Below, one piece after another: positions 6,023 through 9,658 of a stretch of DNA of 9,658 nt; position 1 is the first letter of the stretch, and each line of letters starts with the position of its first letter. Location of the stretch: NCBI GenBank assembly GCA_017400415.1, contig JAFPTE010000023.1:1-9658 (forward strand). The letters run 5' to 3'. This stretch comes from Oscillospiraceae bacterium (GTDB lineage Bacteria > Bacillota > Clostridia > Oscillospirales > Oscillospiraceae). The notes under the pieces are model-generated. The model saw only the letters and a program-made list of their open reading frames with translations. It did not search any database and had not been told where the DNA came from. A program made the translations under genes and the position numbers.

Positions 6023-6243
6023 GCCCCGGGGCAAAAATATTGCGCCGCAGTTTGAGGCGCCGCCAAAAAAATCATCAATTCGGTTTTTGCAATAGCTCTG
6101 CCATTGCAAAAACACCTCAAAGGCCGGCGGGAGCCGGCTCATGCGCCGACCAAAGCCGGCGGCTCCTTGCCGGCTGCGATAAAGCGCATGTCTCAACAGA
6201 AAGCCTTTGGCTTTCTGTTGAATGTGCAGGCTGTGCCGGCACA
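6023..6243. repeat. Cluster of inverted repeats in a gene-free stretch
   Basis: This gap between trmN6 and the ferredoxin terminator holds many dyads. They are: GCCCCGGGGC (6023-6032); an 11-bp stem with 9-nt loop (6083-6093 with 6103-6113), within a wider TTTGAGG/CCTCAAA pair (6051-6057, 6115-6121); GCCGGC-GGGA-GCCGGC (6123-6138); a nested hairpin, CATGCGC (6140-6146) with GCGCATG (6184-6190) around AGCCGGC (6154-6160) with GCCGGCT (6169-6175); a perfect 12-bp stem with TTT loop (6194-6205 with 6209-6220); and the palindrome TGTGCCGGCACA (6232-6243). GCCGGC occurs five times. The short open frames crossing it show no family resemblance. It may be a small palindromic mobile element or a structured RNA; neither is proven. 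Confidence 0.7.
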
Positions 6244-6275
6244 TAAAAAAATTGCGCCGCCCGAAGGCGGCGCAA
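6244..6275 (-). terminator. Rho-independent terminator of the ferredoxin gene
   Basis: A perfect 10-bp GC-rich stem (6252-6261 with 6266-6275) with a four-base loop. On the minus strand it is followed by a run of seven T (6245-6251). It begins seven bases after the ferredoxin stop codon. The plus-strand side has only an interrupted T run, so the main direction is minus. Confidence 0.93.
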
Positions 6276-6282
6276 GCTTTTC

Positions 6283-6459
6283 TTACTCTTCTGCCTCGCC
6301 GATGGCGCCCACAGGGCACTCATTCTCGCAGGCTCCGCAATCCACGCACTGGTCGGGATCGACTTCGTAGTGCTCATCACCCATGGAAATAGCTTCACAG
6401 GGGCAGACAGCGGCGCAGGAGCCGCAGCAAAGGCAATCATCACTGATAAATCTGGGCAT
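6283..6459 (-). CDS. Small 2[4Fe-4S] ferredoxin, clostridial type
   Basis: A 58-residue protein beginning MPRFISDDCLCCGSC. It has two classical cluster-binding motifs: C9-x2-C12-x2-C15-x3-C19-P and C38-x2-C41-x2-C44-x3-C48-P, each giving three cysteines to one 4Fe-4S cluster and one to the other. C11 is an extra cysteine. The protein is very acidic, as usual for soluble clostridial ferredoxins that carry low-potential electrons for pyruvate:ferredoxin oxidoreductase, hydrogenases and related enzymes. The ATG start has a very strong AAGGAGGT (6468-6475) eight bases upstream. It is a single-gene unit with promoter and terminator. No redox partner gene lies beside it, so a general electron-carrier role is the best guess. 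Confidence 0.96.
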   Translation of the reverse strand: MPRFISDDCLCCGSCAAVCPCEAISMGDEHYEVDPDQCVDCGACENECPVGAIGEAEE

Positions 6460-6509
6460 TAGTATGTACCTCCTTGAAACCTAAGATGTTTGGTGCTTAC
6501 CCATGGCCC

Positions 6510-6537
6510 ATTGTAACACCTATTTTTTAAAAATCAA
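6510..6537 (-). promoter_or_regulatory. Sigma-A promoter of the ferredoxin gene
   Basis: On the minus strand, -35 TTGATT (6532-6537), a 16-bp spacer and -10 TACAAT (6510-6515), with a TG just upstream giving an extended -10. Transcription should start near 6503, with a leader of about 44 nt before the ATG. Confidence 0.65.
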
Positions 6538-6540
6538 CAG

Positions 6541-6677
6541 TTTTTTTGGGGTTTTTAAAAAAATCCGGCGGTTTTTTCGGCAAAAAAGTTAGTGCCATCT
6601 AACTTTAAACGCTCCGGAAGCCCGGATAAATCAAAAATCGCAAAAAAATGCGAAAAAATCAGTGCGGGTGAGAAAAA
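6541..6677. other. AT-rich stretch with helically phased A/T tracts (possible bent DNA)
   Basis: No gene is visible here. Runs of T or A are centred near 6544, 6554, 6574 and 6584, then 6635, 6645, 6655 and 6675. The spacings are close to 10 or 20 bp, the pattern associated with intrinsic DNA curvature. An 8-bp dyad (6585-6592 with 6599-6606, loop 6593-6598) is followed on the minus strand by six T and might act as a weak terminator of antisense transcripts. The stretch lies between the divergent ferredoxin and ctsR promoters. Bending is inferred from the pattern only. Confidence 0.4.
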
Positions 6678-6718
6678 CGAAGCAATCGTGAGCTAAATGG
6701 GCTGTGAGTGCGTATAAA

Positions 6719-6735
6719 GGTCAAAGTTAGTCAAA
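6719..6735 (+). promoter_or_regulatory. CtsR operator, upstream box
   Basis: GGTCAAA, a 3-bp spacer GTT, then AGTCAAA, matching the known CtsR heptad direct repeat (A/GGTCAAA-NAN-A/GGTCAAA) in both heptads; only the middle base of the spacer differs. It ends eight bases before the -35 of the ctsR promoter. A further TCAAA-like partial repeat follows at 6736-6740. Confidence 0.85.
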
Positions 6736-6743
6736 ATCAAAGC

Positions 6744-6772
6744 TTGATAAATCGCCGGGGTTTTGATATTAT
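6744..6772 (+). promoter_or_regulatory. Sigma-A promoter of the ctsR operon
   Basis: -35 TTGATA (6744-6749), a 17-bp spacer and -10 TATTAT (6767-6772), each with five of six consensus bases. Transcription should start near 6779. One CtsR box lies directly upstream and another starts about at the transcription start, so bound repressor would bracket the polymerase site. Confidence 0.85.
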
Positions 6773-6781
6773 ATGCTCGAA

Positions 6782-6798
6782 GGTTAAAGAAAGTCAAA
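6782..6798 (+). promoter_or_regulatory. CtsR operator, downstream box
   Basis: GGTTAAA, spacer GAA (fits NAN), then AGTCAAA; 13 of 14 heptad bases fit the CtsR consensus. A further overlapping GTCAAAA (6798-6804) follows. It covers the start of the transcript, a position suited to blocking initiation. Confidence 0.87.
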
Positions 6799-6830
6799 GT
6801 CAAAAGAAACACCAGAAAGGAGTGAGCGCA

Positions 6831-7286
6831 GTGGGTATAAGCGATACCATTGCGGAGTTTATAAACGAGATGCTGAAGGAGGACAGCACGGCGGAGCTCC
6901 AGCGCTCGGAGCTGGCAAACCGCTTCAACTGCGTCCCCAGTCAGATCAACTATGTAATCTCCACAAGATTCTCCCCGGAGAGGGGATACATCGTCGAGTC
7001 CCGCAGAGGCGGCGGCGGATACATAAGGATTATGAGGGTTCGTCAGGACCCCAAGAGCCTTATGATGCACACCGTGAACGCCCTGGGCGAGGCCATCGAC
7101 CAGAGGAGCGCCGGGGCGCTTTTGTCCAATGCGGTTGCCTCCGGCGCCATGAGCGAGGCCGCAGCCAGGCTCATGCTCTCCGCCGTAGGTGAGGCGGCCC
7201 TGGCCCCTGCGCCTCAGGAGAAGAGGGACGCCCTCCGATCCGCAATTTTAAAGCAGATGATTCTGCGCTATCTGGGTTCCAACTGA
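6831..7286 (+). CDS. ctsR: Transcriptional repressor CtsR of class III heat-shock genes
   Basis: A 151-residue protein, the usual CtsR length, starting (V/M)GISDTIAEFINEML. The N-terminal winged helix-turn-helix is clear: RSELANRFNCVPSQINYVISTRFSPERGYIVES (25-57), then the wing RRGGGGYIRI (58-67), whose tetraglycine loop enters the DNA minor groove and is tied to heat sensing in the family. R59 matches the arginine phosphorylated by McsB in Geobacillus. Residues about 80-151 form the dimerisation domain. GTG 6831 is chosen because AAAGGAG (6816-6822) is eight bases upstream; the GTG at 6708, which extends the frame, lies before the operators and promoter. CtsR represses clp genes and its own operon through the two operators just upstream and lets go on heat shock. 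Confidence 0.96.
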   Translation: MGISDTIAEFINEMLKEDSTAELQRSELANRFNCVPSQINYVISTRFSPERGYIVESRRGGGGYIRIMRVRQDPKSLMMHTVNALGEAIDQRSAGALLSNAVASGAMSEAAARLMLSAVGEAALAPAPQEKRDALRSAILKQMILRYLGSN

Positions 7287-7314
7287 ATATAATAAGGAAA
7301 AGGAGATTATAATT

Positions 7315-7728
7315 ATGAAGTGCACAAACTGCGGCAGAAACGAAGCCAATTATCATTACAGATACAACGTCAACGGCAAGGTCACGGAGGCCCACCTGTG
7401 CCCCGACTGCGCCGCCAAAATGGGCGAGACCGTAAACACAGGGGATTTCTTCCCGGACTTCGACCGGATGTTCGAGGATATGTTTGAGGGCTTCTTCGGC
7501 AGAGGCTTTATGATGCCGGCTCTCATGGGCCCCCGGGTGGAGACCAGAAAGGCCCAGGCCCAGCCGGAAATCGGCACGGCCAGACCCCTGGATCCGGTAC
7601 AGACCGATGAGCTTGCAAAGCGCCGCCAGCTGAACGCCCTCCGGGAGGAGATGCACCAGGCGGTGGAGCGTGAGGATTTCGAGAAGGCCGCCCAGCTCCG
7701 GGACCAGATAAAGCGCCTGGAGAAATAA
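7315..7728 (+). CDS. Shortened McsA-like protein: one zinc finger plus UVR motif
   Basis: A 137-residue protein in the mcsA position of the operon. One zinc finger of the McsA type is present (C3, C6, C29, C32). The C-terminus (about 104-137) is a UVR motif, EREDFEKAAQLRDQIKRLE, as in UvrB/UvrC, McsA and ClpC. Bacillus McsA is about 185 residues with a second CxxC...CxxC finger in the middle. Here that part is replaced by an acidic, Phe- and Met-rich linker (44-72) and an Ala/Gln/Pro-rich stretch. In the family McsA activates the arginine kinase McsB and helps it act on CtsR, but no mcsB follows. A direct role with ClpC or CtsR is therefore an inference. The ATG follows AAAAGGAG. I withhold the symbol mcsA because of the missing domain. 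Confidence 0.88.
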   Translation: MKCTNCGRNEANYHYRYNVNGKVTEAHLCPDCAAKMGETVNTGDFFPDFDRMFEDMFEGFFGRGFMMPALMGPRVETRKAQAQPEIGTARPLDPVQTDELAKRRQLNALREEMHQAVEREDFEKAAQLRDQIKRLEK

Positions 7729-7762
7729 CAGCGGCAGAATACGGCGAAGAAGGTGAAGCATT

Positions 7763-9658
7763 ATGATGTATGAGGACAGATTTACGGACAGGGCCAAGAG
7801 CGCCCTGGAAAAGGCCCATGAGAGCGCCTGCGACCTGGGCCACGGCTACGTGGGCTCGGAGCACATACTCCTGGGCATAGTGAAGGAGGGCGGCGGGGCC
7901 GCCGCCAGGGTCCTGCGCACTGCGGGGCTGGACGAGCAGCTCATAACCGACGCCATTGAAAAGTACGTGGGCCGGGGCGAGAAGAGCGGCACCACCGTTC
8001 AGGGGCTGACTCCCCGCTCCAAGAGAATCCTTGAGCTGGCCGGGGCCGAGGCCAACCGCCTGGGCAGCGAGCTTATCGGCACGGAGCATCTGCTCCTGGC
8101 CATCCTCCGGGAGGAGGACAGCGTGGGCTGCAAGCTCCTGCGGAGCCTGGGCACGGATATCAACAGCCTTTATACCTCCGTCCTGGACGCCATGGGGGCC
8201 GAGACCCGGAAGACCGCCGGCAGCCGGGGCAAGCGGGAGGATACCCAGACCCTGGATAAGTTCTCCCGTGACCTGACGGCTATGGCCGCCCAGGGAAAGC
8301 TGGATCCCGTCATCGGCAGAAATGAGGAGGTCCAGCGGGTGATTCAGATTCTTTCCCGCCGGACCAAGAACAACCCGGTGCTCATCGGTGAGCCCGGCGT
8401 AGGCAAGACCGCCATCGCCGAGGGACTGGCCCAGCGCATCATATCCGGGGACGTGCCGGAAAACCTTCTGGAAAAGCGTGTGGTCTCCCTGGACCTGACC
8501 GGCATGGTGGCCGGCACAAAATACCGGGGCGACTTTGAGGAGAGGATAAAGAACGCCATTGACGAGGTCAAGAAGGCGGGTGACATAATCCTCTTCATCG
8601 ACGAGCTCCACACCATCATCGGCGCCGGAGCTGCCGAGGGCTCCGTGGATGCCTCCAACATCCTCAAGCCCGCCCTGAGCCGGGGTGAGATACAGGTCAT
8701 CGGCGCCACCACCCTGAACGAGTACCGCAAGCACATTGAGAAGGACGCCGCTCTGGAGCGCCGGTTCCAGCCGGTGCAGGTGGAGGAGCCCACCCAGGAG
8801 GAGAGCATCCAGATCCTGAAGGGCCTCCGGGACCGGTATGAGGCCCACCACGGCCTGGCCATCACGGACGAGGCCATTGAGGCCGCCGTGAAGCTCTCCA
8901 GCCGGTATATCAACGACCGCTTCCTGCCGGATAAGGCTATCGACCTGGTGGACGAGGCCGCCAGCCGGGTGCGGATGGACGAAAACCGTCTGCCTGCGGA
9001 GCTCCGTGACCTGGAGGCAGAGTGCGCAAAGCTTTCCGGCGAGAAGGAGAACGCCGTGAAGGCCCAGGAGTTCGAGCGTGCAGCCCAGCTCCGGGATAAG
9101 GAGAAGGAGAAGCGGGCGGAGCTGGAGCAGGTGAAGCTCCGCTGGAAGAGCGACCGGACAGGCTCCGGCAAGAAGGTGACTCCGGAGGATATCGCCGCCG
9201 TGGTGGCGGGCTGGACCGGCGTGCCGGTTACCACCCTGACGGAGGACGAGGGCCAGCGGCTTCTTAAGATGGAGGAGATACTGCACAAGCGTGTCATCGG
9301 CCAGGATGAGGCCGTCGCCGCCGTCAGCAAGGCCATTCGCCGGGGCAGGGTTGGCCTGAAGGACCCCAAGCGGCCTATCGGCTCCTTCCTGTTCCTGGGC
9401 CCCACCGGCGTGGGCAAGACGGAGCTGTGCCGTGCCCTGGCCGAGGCCCTCTTCGGGGACGAGAACGCCATGATCCGCATCGATATGTCCGAGTACATGG
9501 AGAAGCACACGGTGTCCAAGCTCATCGGCTCACCTCCGGGCTATGTGGGCTATGACGAGGGCGGCCAGCTCACCGAGAAGGTCCGCCGGCACCCCTACTC
9601 CGTGGTGCTCTTCGATGAAATCGAGAAGGCCCACGAGGACGTTTTCAACATCATGCTC
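7763..9658 (+). CDS. clpC: ATP-dependent Clp protease ATP-binding subunit ClpC, 3' truncated
   Basis: The frame is open from ATG 7763 to the window end: 632 residues of a protein normally about 810-850. It starts MMYEDRFTDRAKSAL, like Bacillus ClpC (MMFGRFTERAQ). Domains in order: double Clp-N repeat (about 1-145); first AAA+ module with Walker A GEPGVGKT (209-216) and Walker B D280-E281 (ILFIDE); a middle domain with a UVR-like coiled coil, QEFERAAQLRD (about 435-445), which marks ClpC rather than ClpA; then the second AAA+ module with Walker A GPTGVGKT (546-553) and Walker B D618-E619 (VVLFDE). ClpC is a cytoplasmic hexameric unfoldase that feeds proteins to ClpP and usually needs an adaptor such as MecA or McsB. 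AAGGTG lies seven bases before the ATG. The gap to the mcsA-like gene is only 34 bases, so they share the CtsR-controlled transcript. Confidence 0.97.
   Translation, partial: MMYEDRFTDRAKSALEKAHESACDLGHGYVGSEHILLGIVKEGGGAAARVLRTAGLDEQLITDAIEKYVGRGEKSGTTVQGLTPRSKRILELAGAEANRLGSELIGTEHLLLAILREEDSVGCKLLRSLGTDINSLYTSVLDAMGAETRKTAGSRGKREDTQTLDKFSRDLTAMAAQGKLDPVIGRNEEVQRVIQILSRRTKNNPVLIGEPGVGKTAIAEGLAQRIISGDVPENLLEKRVVSLDLTGMVAGTKYRGDFEERIKNAIDEVKKAGDIILFIDELHTIIGAGAAEGSVDASNILKPALSRGEIQVIGATTLNEYRKHIEKDAALERRFQPVQVEEPTQEESIQILKGLRDRYEAHHGLAITDEAIEAAVKLSSRYINDRFLPDKAIDLVDEAASRVRMDENRLPAELRDLEAECAKLSGEKENAVKAQEFERAAQLRDKEKEKRAELEQVKLRWKSDRTGSGKKVTPEDIAAVVAGWTGVPVTTLTEDEGQRLLKMEEILHKRVIGQDEAVAAVSKAIRRGRVGLKDPKRPIGSFLFLGPTGVGKTELCRALAEALFGDENAMIRIDMSEYMEKHTVSKLIGSPPGYVGYDEGGQLTEKVRRHPYSVVLFDEIEKAHEDVFNIML

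Noticed and set aside
5111..6055. A 314-residue plus-strand open frame across rsmI and trmN6.
   Set aside because: It is antisense to two well-supported genes and runs into the repeat cluster; no family motif is visible.
6023..6243. The repeat cluster as a CRISPR array.
   Set aside because: The repeats differ in sequence and spacing, are inverted rather than direct, and no cas gene is present.
5972..6319. N-terminal extension of trmN6 through the repeat region and into the ferredoxin gene.
   Set aside because: The ATG at 5971 has a strong ribosome binding site and the expected family N-terminus; the extension overlaps the ferredoxin terminator and coding end.
6040..6370. Short plus-strand open frames in and beside the repeat cluster.
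   Set aside because: They cross perfect hairpins and the ferredoxin gene, lack ribosome binding sites that I can see, and resemble nothing known.
6708..6830. Upstream in-frame GTG at 6708 as the ctsR start.
   Set aside because: It would place both CtsR operators and the promoter inside the coding region; GTG 6831 has a good ribosome binding site and gives the normal CtsR length.
7523..9525. Very long open frames on the minus strand opposite clpC (661 and 393 residues).
   Set aside because: They lie opposite a clear, motif-complete clpC frame. The GC-rich third positions of that gene remove antisense stop codons; the translations are low in recognisable motifs and have odd composition.

Overview
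The window looks like chromosomal housekeeping DNA of a fairly GC-rich member of the Clostridia, most likely an Oscillospiraceae-type gut anaerobe. Evidence for this is the set of Firmicutes-type genes (RicT, CtsR, ClpC, a clostridial 2[4Fe-4S] ferredoxin), strong AGGAGG-type ribosome binding sites, near-consensus sigma-A promoters in AT-rich gaps, and GC-rich third codon positions that produce long false ORFs on the opposite strand. I see no transposase, phage gene, CRISPR array, tRNA or rRNA.

Layout. (1) Bases 1-1095, plus strand: the 3' part of ricT, an Fe-S protein of the RicAFT complex, ending at a two-way terminator shared with (2) a minus-strand cold-shock protein gene (1178-1399) that has a consensus promoter and a leader of about 118 nt. 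(3) Bases 1637-3219, plus strand: a PlsC-like acyltransferase, rpiB, and a 71-residue single-pass membrane protein, with promoters before the first two genes and a terminator at the end. (4) Bases 3207-5971, minus strand: trmN6 then rsmI, one nucleotide apart and probably co-transcribed, followed by a GT4 glycosyltransferase with its own promoter. (5) Bases 6000-6275: a gene-free stretch packed with inverted repeats, ending in the terminator of a 58-residue ferredoxin gene (6283-6459, minus). (6) Bases 6460-6830: an AT-rich divergent regulatory region with phased A/T tracts, the ferredoxin promoter, and the ctsR promoter bracketed by two CtsR operators. (7) Bases 6831-9658, plus strand: ctsR, a shortened mcsA-like gene, and the first 632 codons of clpC, which runs off the window.

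Functional themes. The clearest unit is the class III heat-shock operon, in which CtsR should repress its own operon and the ClpC unfoldase. Unusually, the arginine kinase gene mcsB is absent between the mcsA-like gene and clpC, and the McsA-like protein lacks the second zinc finger. RicT, TrmN6 and RsmI are encoded close together in Bacillus as well, so this window probably holds a rearranged remnant of that conserved cluster. I found no convincing new defence or mobile system; the items most worth a second look are the mcsB-less operon, the Phe-rich linker of the McsA-like protein, and the inverted-repeat cluster at 6023-6243.
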